Source: Dysidea avara
Lineage: Eukaryota; Porifera; Demospongiae; Dictyoceratida; Dysideidae
Length of the DNA: 64,000 nt
Direction: 5' to 3'
NCBI RefSeq assembly: GCF_963678975.1
Contig: NC_089284.1
Coordinates: 2,231,001 to 2,295,000 of the forward strand
Shown here: positions 40,610 through 52,400 of the stretch, one piece after another
How positions within the stretch are numbered: the stretch's first letter is position 1
How the letters are laid out: every line of letters begins with the position of its first letter
The notes under the pieces: model-generated
The model's input: only the letters and a program-made list of their open reading frames with translations
What the model was told of the DNA's origin: nothing
The model's database searches: none
Translations under genes and position numbers: made by a program

Positions 40610-40726
40610 TTACACTTTCCTATTGTGTTAATATAATCACACAGGACAAAACACATAATATAATAGAGTCTCTTTGTATGTATACATGTATATGCGTGCA
40701 TAATAGTGTCTTTCTTATTTGGCACA

Positions 40727-43313
40727 TTAAGATATAGCCATCAAGACGATGGTGGCAATTGCCACAGCTAGTAGTATTACCACCATCACAATGCCCGCAG
40801 ATATTCTCCATACATAATCCTACTCAAAGAGACCACATTATAATCCTAACAATCTCTCTGATAACTTACAGGAGCTGGTGTTGGGTCTTCATCATTTACC
40901 AGTCCTTTTGTATCGTCATCATTACAGGCCAAGTCTTGAGGACGTGGCACTCCTTTGTATATTAGAGAAATAAATAGCATACACAATTTTTGTCTTGTTT
41001 CTCACTTTTGTGATAAATAAGTCGATAGGCATTGAACAAGAAGAATGTCACAGAAATGTAGCCAATTGCTGTCCCTGCTAAATAAAGTGATTTTCGAACA
41101 AGGTGCTCATTTTCCCCAGCAACCCAGAGTCTCAGTCGGAACAGTCCCAATATAATATTAACCACTGCAAGTCAAAGAAATGGATGAAACATCATTTCAT
41201 ATTCACTACGTAGCATACTAGCAACAAAGAGGGATAGCACAAATCCATTTGTTCCATGTATAAGGTTGAAAAGCCATCGACTAGAGGACATCAGAATGCA
41301 TAACAGGCATAAGATTTCTGAATAACTTACTAGTGGCCATCTGGGTTTCCTTTAAAGAATCCAATAATCACCTATATGTGTGTGTACAAGATTAGTGTAA
41401 TATTCTCAAAACATCTGTATCAAACATACATTGATGCAGGGTGCAGCAATACAGATTATTCCCATAAACTGATGTGCTTGATTGTCATCCTATAAAGAAC
41501 ACATAAGTATTATTCTATTAGACATGTGAGATCTTAACTGTCTGTATCCATTTGCCATCAGCATGGACAAGTATTAGAATTAGTCCAATAAACATGAACA
41601 CAATTGTTGCAATCATTACTGCAATGTGACCCTGAAAGAAATGACATAACATGATCACAAGTAATGTGTTGACAAGTACTAACATAGAACCATAGACCAT
41701 TAGGGAATGACTCCTTATAGAAAAGCGCTAAAAATATTCCAACCGGTGCCAGGAAATACCAAGTAAACATCATGAATGCTCCTATTAAAGTAGATACAAA
41801 AATGATCATGATAAACAAGTCTTCCACATACCATGAACTTTAATCAAAGTTACTGATGGACGATCAATTTCTATTTCAGACACATCTTCAACATGTCGCG
41901 GTGCTGTGGTGATTTTAGGATAAAGTGTGTGCATTGCACCTACACCTTCGATCTCTGAGCCACCTGGTCAGATATTGCAGCATTAATGCTTTGTTTGTTA
42001 ACTGTGAGTCTCACTTGATGAGTTGCCAACAGCAAAGAAGTTGTAATACATTCCAGTAGAGAGGTCTTTATCAAAAGTACCATTACCACGAAGCGTTCTG
42101 CGGAATCTACACAGAATCACTGCATTGTGGTTCTGCCATTCTACATCACTAATGTCATCTTGGTTAGGCTCTCCCATATTGGCTTGATGTCTCTCCATGT
42201 TGTATGTGTCCTTCACAACAACACTGGTACCATCAATATGTGACTGACACACAAACACATCATCGTCTCCCTGCAAGCACAAAGTGACAATAGTTGAAAG
42301 TTACATATTTTACCATTAAATTGTCATTAGAAAAGCCAAGAGCTATCCATCCTCTTCTATTACGCGTCATCTCCACTTCTATATATCCTTCATCACTGTT
42401 CACCATCCAAGAGGCTGAATAGTCACAATCCGTGTCTGTTTCATGTGTGGAACTGATATGGCTAAGTAAAATAGAACTAAAACAATGTACCTATGCAGTT
42501 ATATGGCTCTCGATAGCATGCTCGTGTAGTCCCACAATCAGAATAGTGTAGTCCTTCAATGTCACGCTATGTACAGTAAATAGAACCAAATCATTATCAC
42601 TACAATACATACAATTATGCCAGTGTCTTCAAATATCTGAGTTGATCTTATCAGCACCCAGTAAGTTGAAAAATTATGAACAACAGAGTACCTAAAGTGA
42701 ATGTTAGTCATCATACTAGCAAGGGATCAGTGGACACTAGACTCACTCAAACTGCAAAGTGCCAGTACCAGCTGGTGGTGCTACCCACAAGAACTCAACA
42801 GAGACCACATCATCAGGATTGTTGTGTGTGACTGTACCCTAGACACACAACAATGCACTAGCCATATGTTCATAGAATTACACCACTACAACTTACAGCA
42901 CTACTGACAGGATCTTCACCACTAAGTTGGCACTCTTGTAGTCTTGCCTTGTTAGTGTTTGTGATAATAAAACTTCCCACAAGATCGTTAGTTGGCTGTG
43001 TTCTAGCTTGTATAATGAAACCTTTGAATGGAATGGTCAAGTTTTCACTAGAGCCAAGGGTCACTAAAAAAAAAATCCGGTTTTAGTTGTGCTCACATCT
43101 CACTCAAAACTTACGTCGGTAACTGCTTTCCGGCTCGTAGCCGACGACTGGAATGGAGGACAGATCCAGCGTGATAGGACTGGCTTGGGATCGAGGTACA
43201 TTCGGGAAGTGCTGGGGTATTAACGACGAGCATGCTTCTACAGGTGCTCCAGTTGGACGAGCCGAGACTCTCAAAACAATCGCAACCAATGCTATCAATA
43301 CACACGCCTTCAT
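40727..43313 (-). CDS. FRRS1: Ferric-chelate reductase 1-like (reeler-DOMON-cytochrome b561), 607 aa
   Basis: A predicted membrane electron-transfer protein. Sixteen exons: 43313-43115, 43063-42897, 42838-42747, 42691-42613, 42566-42491, 42435-42314, 42270-42003, 41963-41832, 41781-41684, 41631-41539, 41489-41430, 41371-41331, 41280-41219, 41164-41006, 40952-40870, 40819-40727 (1824 nt, exact). The start at 43313 gives a signal peptide (MKACVLIALVAIVLRVSA); an in-frame ATG at 43394 would add 27 residues. Domain order is reeler (ACSSLIPQHFP..., res. 25-170), DOMON (~205-370, RRGWIALGFSND, DDDVFVC), then a cytochrome b561 helix bundle. Four candidate haem-ligand histidines are in KVHGAFMM, GHIAVM, AHQFMGI and LIHGTNG. 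A final hydrophobic helix (AGIVMVVILLAVAIATIVL) ends the protein. Length and order match FRRS1 (~600 aa). Several introns are only 43-55 bp. The 3' end is 117 bp from that of the convergent kinase gene. Confidence 0.93.
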
Positions 43314-43460
43314 TGCTGCTGTTTTCGTTTTATCCTGCCACGCCCGAAGTTTAGCTTTCAAAGCAGCCACACCCAAATAATCCTCACGTGACAATCAAAC
43401 TTTAGCCGGGCGCACTCGTGGATACAGTTACAATAAAATTAATTATTGGCAGAAATCTTT

Positions 43461-46400
43461 TTATGCATCACTATGAGGCTTGGATTCATTGTTTGACTCT
43501 GCTAACTTCTTTTCTTCTGCTAATACATCATTATACAGGTCCCTGGCTTGTATATTGGTGACCGATGCTTTCTTGTACAGCTCTTTGGCCTTTTCCCAAT
43601 CCTTGTCCACTCCATGGCCACCAAAGTACATGTTACCCAGATTAATCTGTGGAAATAGAATTCGTTTGAAAAGGGGCTATCCCAACAAATGATGACATGT
43701 TAGTTTAAACATTACCTGTGCTGGAACAAAACCCTGGTCAGCAGCTCTTTCATAAAACTCAACAGCTTTAACTAAATCCAAATCAACTCCCTTGCCAGCA
43801 AAATACTGCACTCCAACATTATATTGGCCCATTGCATAACCTGATAATAATAATAATACAAGTAATTGTGACATAGTTGTGACTGCAGTGAGTACCCATT
43901 TCAGCTGCTTTCATGTTGTGTTTGAATGCCTCTTGGTGGGACTGCTCAACACCTTTCCCATTAGAGTAGCAATGAGCTAAAGCAACATGAGCTGTGGGAT
44001 CTCCTACGTGACATAATACATGCAGGTGATCACAGCACTGGGTTGCTGTTTGGCAAAATATGGTACAACAGACAGCTATACTGAACTACTTCAACAGACA
44101 GCTATACTGAACTACTTGGTGGCAGGAAAAATTGATATGAAACTAATTTTATAGATCTTTTTTTTTCACCAAAAACATTTTTCTTTGAATGGCACACACC
44201 ACCATACAGGAACAAGTTGCTCTGTGAGTAGTGTCCAGCTCCAACTATACTTGGCTCTTACAGCACATGCGATCTACAGGGACTTCAGATTTCTTGGCTT
44301 CAACATCTGTAAGATGTGGTATAAACTCCTGTCAATTCTCAACCTGCATTATGTTCCCAGAGCATTCTCTGTCAAACATTGTCATGCAACATGGCTGCTG
44401 ACTGAGACTTATATAATATATGTGTGTGTACACGTGTGTAATGTGTGTTTGTGCGAATGATATATAAGTGTACCAAGTTCAGTTCCCTGTCGGTAACACT
44501 TTAAGGCTTCAGAAAAGTCTTCAGGCACTCCATTGCCAGACAAGTGAAGATCACCCATCAACTTGTAAGCCTGAGGTATCTTATTCTGTGCACTTACCTA
44601 TTATAATAAAACAGCAAGTACAATCACATAACAGACACAGTCAACATACTCAAATAAGACAACAACATTGTAAAACTTATAATGTTCTACTACTAGAAAG
44701 TTTCACTGCTAACAAGAGGGTAGTTTAAGAGACATAACTATGGTCTGATGTGAAATCCAGTGAAAAATATTTAGAGACAGAGACTTTACTGTATTTGCCA
44801 AATAAAATTTATCACACTAACAAGACTTCAGTGATACCTTGTACAAGGTGTATGCTCTGACATAGTTCTGCTCAACCCCCATTCCTGTCAAGTACATCCC
44901 TGCAAGGGAGAACTGCGAAAAATGTAGGATCACAATAAAAGTATCCTACACATTGACTAACTAGCTAATACACATAGCGTAAGTGACCTATTATCGAACG
45001 GTACCTATTATCGAACATAAAAATCACGTAACGTATTCGGAAGTTTTCAATTTTATTCCACATACTCGTAAGGTGTGTATATGGAGAATTCCAATAGTGT
45101 AGCCTATTCTTAATGAGCTTTCCATCTTTTAGAGTTTATGTGTGGACGTCACAGCAGTCTTGGTACTCATCACCACTGACGAAGAAATGAAGAAAAAGAA
45201 CACAGGAATCGCCATGAAAGAAGTACAACTCGAGCGTGACTTTGGCGGCGGAATTGGGCTTACTGTTTGTCATTTACCTGAGTAAAAGATGTATCCACGA
45301 AAACTGTACAGAAGGGGTTGTTGTAAACAAGGATAATAAGACTGTAGTATTGGTCGTAATGTGCTGATTTTTCACTGTACGCATTTTACACTAAACGATT
45401 CGCTGTTGTAACTCACAAGTGCATGCTTGTATCAAAACTATACTTCAGTTACAGTATCATGGTACTTCAGATAACACGTTGATATAATAGTTAAGAGTGT
45501 GTAGATTACACTGAAGTCACCACAGTAGAAAAGGTGCAAAACGTTCGATAATTGATTAATGCAAATTAATGGGCGTTCAATAATAGGTATCGGTGTTCGA
45601 TAATTCATATTTTACGGAATGCAGAAATCCACTCATAACACGGACACTAATCGGATACTATTACTCAAACTTACGTGAGCTATTCTACAAGAAAGGTGCT
45701 ACCTCCTGGTTAAAAGTCGAGGTTGATACTACTTTCCTGGAGATATTTATGAAGTAAAGTATAAACTTTGTTCGATAATCGGTCACTTACGCTAGTCACA
45801 CAATACTTACTTGTGCATAAGGATGACCTTTCATAGCAAGGTCAGTAAATATTTCAGCTGATTTCTTCATATCAGGTTCACAACCTCCACCTGTTTACAT
45901 ACACTGTTCCAATGATACAATACACCATTGTATGCACACACAATGCATTAGATGTGGTTGTAAATGTAAATACCATGTACTCTACAGACCCAATAAATAC
46001 GGTAATGTACAGTTTTACGCTAATTGGAGTGCTATTCCTATATATGTAGGAGTAATTTTGCGGAACCCTATGCAAAATTACTCCTATATGTATAGGCAGA
46101 AGCACTGTAAAATAGCATACCCCTACGTACAATGCTAGTCCTATATATATAGGAGAAATTATGCGTGGGGGTACGCAAAATTGTTCCTATATGTATAGGA
46201 GAAATTTTTCGTGGGGTATGCAAAATTGTAAGAAATTTTGTGCATCCTTGGACTAAATTGTTCATCATACTGAAAGATTTTGCATGAGATGTGCTGATAG
46301 TCATCTGTTTAAAGATGTCACATATTCAAACTCAAGAAATGCACTTGTGTAGGCAGTTGACTGAACCACAGATAGCAAAACAACTGGCGCAATATTTTTC

Positions 46401-49400
46401 ACTTTAAAATTGTTAAATTTTTGATTAAAAGAAGTAGAACAAGCGATAAATAATGGCATGTACATATAGCTCAGTGAGAAAATCCCTACATTGGCATATT
46501 ATAACAATTATTTTGACTAATGTTATTCCGCAAAGGTGATTTTCTTTGTGCTAGTTTCTTGGCAGCGTGTGCCATTTGGGGTGATCCATACTGTATAGTT
46601 GAGATGAGGAAGACTTGTGCTTTTTGCCATTTTGAAAAAAACTTTCCTTTTTACATCGTGACCTTGCACAGTATTGGTTAGGCATAATAAAGTCGAAACA
46701 TGTATGATCAGTGCTACTTAAAATGCTTGTTTAACTGAGTTTTCTTCTAACTGTCTAATGCTTTCCGTATCTTTTTCAGTAACATCTAAAGAGCATACAA
46801 CTCACATATAATTAAACACAAAGATGTCTCTGCAACAGTTTCAAAACAGTAGACCACCCCTCTTCAGCACCTCTCAGTTTTATGTCTAAAGGAGTAGACG
46901 CCCATATGTCAGTGGTGGCACCATAGGGAGTATATTATCTATGGTGGCACCAAGAAAGCTTCTTCTAAACAGATCCAAAGAATTGAATTGATGAGGATAG
47001 TAGTAAAGGATCATCATTTAAAAATAATAGTGTGTCAATGGAGCAGTGGTAAGTCAGAAAAAACAACTGTAGTTGCCCTAGACCTCGGAAATCAAGTAGT
47101 TTACAAAGTAGGCCAACAGCACAGGCCTCACAGCAAGAATGCATACTCGAATATCTACAACAGTTTAATGACATGAAAAGTCGTTCCCACCCACATACGC
47201 AATTCAAATTTCCATTTTGCGTAAACAAACGGTTACTGAAATATCCGTGTTATACTAGCAATCATTCACAGGCTATAGTAATAATGCTGTTCAGTACGCT
47301 TGGTTACTCTATTATATATATGACCAGTTACCACCATACCATTCATTGCCCATGCACTACTAGTACACTTGCAAATAGCAAGATCTTCTGCCAAATAATC
47401 AAAAGGAATAAGTGCAATTAACATATGGAAATAAGTGAATAAATTCAACTACAATAACTGCAATGCCAGGATTTGTGATGTAGGATTAGTTGTGCTTATG
47501 CAATTGACATGGTACCACTTCATCAAGAAATTTAGAAATAACACACTTCATGCTAACAAAACAGTACACTAGTACTGTTAAGTAGGATCTTCCCTAATAT
47601 GACAGGCGCTGCCCAAAAAACTGCCTTTAAAGTCATCCTAGACAAGGCCGGAGGAGACAGTCCGGTTGATCAGGCCTGAGCCGGACCAATAATCTGGAGC
47701 TGGACCAACTAGCTGACCAGCTCAAACTATATTACTCTCATGCAATCTCTGGACGATCATATCTATACGTGCATTTTATAGCTGTTATTGAAAATGCATG
47801 GTGCGAGTAGTTACCTATAGTTTCTCAGCCTAACTAAAGCACAAAACTACACGTACAGTACTTCCAATTACCTTACAGTACAGCATATAGCATTCACATC
47901 ATTTTGTACAGAAATGATTGTGGGTTCTACGTATCACGTATGCTGACAGTTGGCATTTATCACGTGTACAGCAGGTGCCTTCTTTGATTCTAAACCAGCA
48001 TACTTATATCACAATCCAATCTTCATACAATAATCATTAGCACTTTATGACTTGTCACTCTTGGCTTCTTTTACTGCGTGAAGGGCTGGCTGTGACAAAC
48101 TAGGCACCTCATCCCGTGCCAGGAAGCTGTACACCCGTATATTACATGGCGGTCATCTGGATGAGATTTTGAGTAGAAATCACTCTTCTCTTCAACTACC
48201 CACTCGTCCTGTCAAGATACTGAGTCTCACCCCACATCACGACATTTTCAAATAGTGATTGGTCTCGTGACTGTCCACCAGTATATTTACGTGATGATCC
48301 ATTTACTTCATTGCATACAAACCAGTATAGTTAGTAGTATACTACATTTTTGTAGCTGTGTAGCCTTCTATTGTAGCTGTGTGAGTTCACTGTATACAGC
48401 TAGCTGCCTAGTCGTAAATAATAAATTAATTATACGCTATTCTATAAGGGGGTCATGCTGCATGGGTTCCCTGTGAAATTTGGAGGAAAAGTTGCAAGTT
48501 GCTAGCTAGTTAATTTAGCATCAATTTTAAGGCACATTCAAGCCTTTAAATTGCAAAATTCTGTAGCTCCTGGGGGTTGCACCTCTAGACCCCTTTGAAC
48601 TTCTAATTGCTATAACTAACTGTACACTGAGCTATACAGCAAGTTTCATGCTGTGTCCCCTGTATGTCAGGTGTACAATTATTTACCTATTATACATAGT
48701 ATAAATAGTCTGAGGAGCAACAGATAGGCTTGAGCATATTTAGCTACCTAGCAGTGAAATATCACTAAAATTGCATATCTGAGTGTCTAATTTTTCAAAA
48801 ATTTCCTGTGGGGGCATGCCCCCAGACTCCCCTAGAATGCTTGTACTTCACACTTTGCTGTGTGCTTCACCCACTCATGGGCAGCAACTCCTCTCATTGG
48901 CAGCACCATGTATATAGTAGCAATTTCAACATATACAATGGCAGAGTACAATATAACGGTTGGCCCTCGGCCATTTTCCGACCAAGTGATGCTGTTGACT
49001 GATTAATGAAGCCGTTGGTCGGCCATTTGTGCCGATTAAAATTTTTTACAAGTGTAATTCTTTATTAGTCTTTATAACATGTATTATTATAGTTATTATT
49101 ATTGTCGTATCGTTAACTTTCCTTACCGAAGCTATTTAATCACTACGTGAAGTCTCGATCCCGTCGAAGCATTGACTCGATGCACATGCGTGAGCTAGAG
49201 CACTGCACCTTGTATTTACCCAAATTATCGATTGTGGGTTACTGTCGATGTTGTGAAGAAGCGATCACTACACTGACTACACAAGTGGCGCCTTCCAAGA
49301 GAAGAAAAGAGAGTAATGTTTGCGAAGTGGAGGTACGATATTAAGTATAAGATGGCCATTTCGTGGTTATAATCTGTAGAGATGCAGTGGCTGGAGAAAG

Positions 49401-52400
49401 TGGAATGAAAGTCACGTGATAAAAGTGTTCTGCACACGGAAAGTTCGAGAGTAAGTTTTGATCTATTGCTATTCACAAGAGAAACTTTAGCAATAGCTAG
49501 TTGATAATTCAATCTGTACTGGCTCAACACCACTTGTAACAAAGCATTTAGCCTAGCTAAGTCTACAAACTGGCTGTACAATACATTGATTCATAGTTTT
49601 TTTTTGTAAAATATGTATGCAGCAACACAAATTTTGTACATGTATTACTAATAAACAATTAATTCTCTGTAAAATGCATGTGCATAAAGTTCAGTGATAA
49701 GTAGCTGAAAGTGGTCTCAGATTCAATCTCAGAGTGATTCTTTTTCAAAAATTTCCTGGGGGGCATGTCCCCAGACCGCCCTAGAAGGCTTGTGCTTCGC
49801 ACTGCGGGGTGTGCTTCGCACTGAGGGGTGTGCTTCGCACTGCGGGGTGTGCTTCGCACTGCGGGGTGTGCTTCGCACTGCGGGGTGTGCTTCGCACTGC
49901 GGGGTGTGCTTCGCACACTAGGATAGTACACCTCTATCTTATGACCATGCAATTTCAGAAATGGCCAATCAAATTTACTTTTGATTGGCCATTCTGTCCG
50001 AGCAATAATTTTCCCTTATATTGTACACTGAATGGCCTGACCAACTCTCCTCTGGCCCTGCTAGAAACATCTTATGCTATAAAAATCACCTTTACGGAAT
50101 AATATTACATCAAATATAACAGTATAAACAAGGCTAGAGGCCAAATAAAGCAGCTCTTCAAAATGACCTACTGACCTTTGTGTGTAAATCCTTACATGCA
50201 TATCAAATTTTGCATACCCCCACACAATATTTCTCCCATATATATATAGGACTAACATTGTACGTAGGGGTACGCTATTTTACAGTGCTTCTGCCAATAC
50301 AAATAGGAGTAGTAACGTAATTCTATCCTTTACCAATAAATACATCTATTAGTGTGGCAAATGTTACATTAGAGTAGTTTACACCGTACACAGAGGCATA
50401 TGCAGGAAATGTGAAAAGTAGTATTGACTGCAGCTAAGCGACTAGAGTAGTTAAAATTACCTGACTGTTTATTAGAGTATCATGATTATTATTATCATAT
50501 TAAAAAAATGAACATATGAGACACTATTGTTTATGCATCCCATTCCATACCTAATCCCTACTTTGGAAAGCCTGAATTGTCCTTTTCTTAATGTTCAAAG
50601 TAGTGCATATAATCCAAGGGGTTTTATGACCCCCCTGGATAGCTACACCTCTGTATGGGAATCATATGCTTACTGCTTTTTAGTTGTATACACATACATA
50701 CAGCATTCACTACAGTACCTGCTCTTAGCAACTGAGCATAAGAGTACTGAGCATTATGGTCACCACATTCTCCAGCATATGCAAACAGTTGGGTAGCAAC
50801 CTTCAACACTGAAGGATCTGCATCTTTAGTGGAGTAAATAGCAACAGCTAGACCGTATATTTCCTCTGGTAAACCTGTAATGTACAACACATGATCATCC
50901 TCTTATTGATTGTACTCAGTGTTACAGTGTGTAATAAAATTAGAGTACTATTGTACAAAACCCTCAGAGCAGTTGCTTAAATATATGCATACACTGAAAT
51001 GCTACCAATTATGAATAATGTTTATTAAATAAGGAACTTGATTATATTAAGATTGGAGCAACACAGCTACAGAAAGGCTACTGAACTTTGTTGAGAATTA
51101 CTACGTATCACTGAAAGATGCCAATAGTGCTAGTATCAATAGTTTCAAAAAAATTATTGAGAAAAGAGTCCCAAGTACGTGGGATGATTGAGGTGTCACA
51201 CTGGGTGATAAGTAACATCACTGAGTGATAACTAATTTTTCACCCCGCTGCAGTGCCAGGGTATGGATTGTCAATTAATGCGTGGGAGCAAACTTTGAAA
51301 CTAGCCATGTTACACAAGTCATAAATCCCAAAGGATCTAGGCATGAGTAGAGAGAGGCAGACTGGTCTAAATGGATCTGAAACAAGCCTGAATTGCTGGT
51401 AAAATTTGGATAATTGGTATTATTGGAAATCTTGAAATCTTAAACATTTCGGCAAAATCTCGTAGCTGGTTTTGTCAAGTTTGCCTTGTCTGAATCAGTG
51501 GAGTATCACTAGATCTAATGTTCTACTGTGGTTGAAAAGAATTTATCGCTATCACTTTTGTACATCGAGAGTTCATCAAGAAGAGAGGAAGGCCAAAACA
51601 AACAGCAAATGTCACCATAACTTTTGAATAAAGCATTTGCAGAACAATCCAAATGTTTTATTTGTGAAACTCACCAAGAGAAGCATAATGGCATCTTGTT
51701 TCTAACCTATAGAGAAGGTACGCAGCAATTAAAGTGGTAACAGATAAATTCGCACAGATTCGCACAAGACAACTGCCAGAACCCTCAGGGCGTAACAGTG
51801 CTCCCTCGATTATCCAACTCCTCTTGGGGACCAAAACATGTTCAGATAATCAAAAGGTTTGGATAATCGAAGCCCATTCATTTGTATAGAGCCCTGTTCA
51901 AATACTCTAATAGAACATACATCTTAGACAAAATACTTTAATAGAGCAGTCATTACCACTGTTTGGATAACCAAGTGTTCGGATAATCAAGGGAGCACTG
52001 TAATTGCTTATCTACAATTTAACTGTCTCAGCTAAGACCATGAGGTATTGCCATAAATATTCTTTTATATAGGGTTTCGTGGTAACTCTTCCAGTAGTGA
52101 TATTTATAACTTTCGCACACCAGATGGTTTGTGTGGCTGAAAAAAAAATCTTTTCCATGTCACACAGAACAGCTGGATACAACAAAAATATAGTACTTGG
52201 ATAACAATTTCAATGGAGTATACCTGTACAATGCTTTATACCAAGAGTACATAATATATATATTTGGTGCCTCATCAAGGCTAAATATATATATTATGAA
52301 CTCTTGTTTATACTCTCTGTATATAATTATATTATGCATCAATATGTGGGCTGGTGGGAATTCAGCGATGAGATGACTTAGATTTCCTGACTGTTTTATC

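Larger units (their letters stand above)
46250..50190. other. ~4-kb intronic block between inverted repeats
   Basis: This part of the 4.8-kb Sel1-gene intron is bounded by inverted copies of the hairpin block. I see no transposase, reverse transcriptase or other recognisable protein on either strand. It contains GGGGCATGCCCC-type repeat fragments (48540-48850, 49740-49790), a 19-bp minisatellite, and a CpG-richer segment near 49140-49340. The remainder is AT-rich sequence without visible structure. Confidence 0.5.

Noticed and set aside
41518-41827. Overlapping open frames on - read across FRRS1 introns
   Set aside because: The frames run through 49-52-bp introns with clear GT-AG ends; the spliced model explains the conserved segments.
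47980-48240. Sequence with stretches of codon-like composition on both strands
   Set aside because: Interrupted by stops, no domain recognised and no splice context; left as unexplained intronic sequence.
49659-49952. Long open frames over the 19-bp repeat (repeated CEAHP / GVCFALR)
   Set aside because: A 19-bp period keeps all frames open, so the frames carry no coding information.
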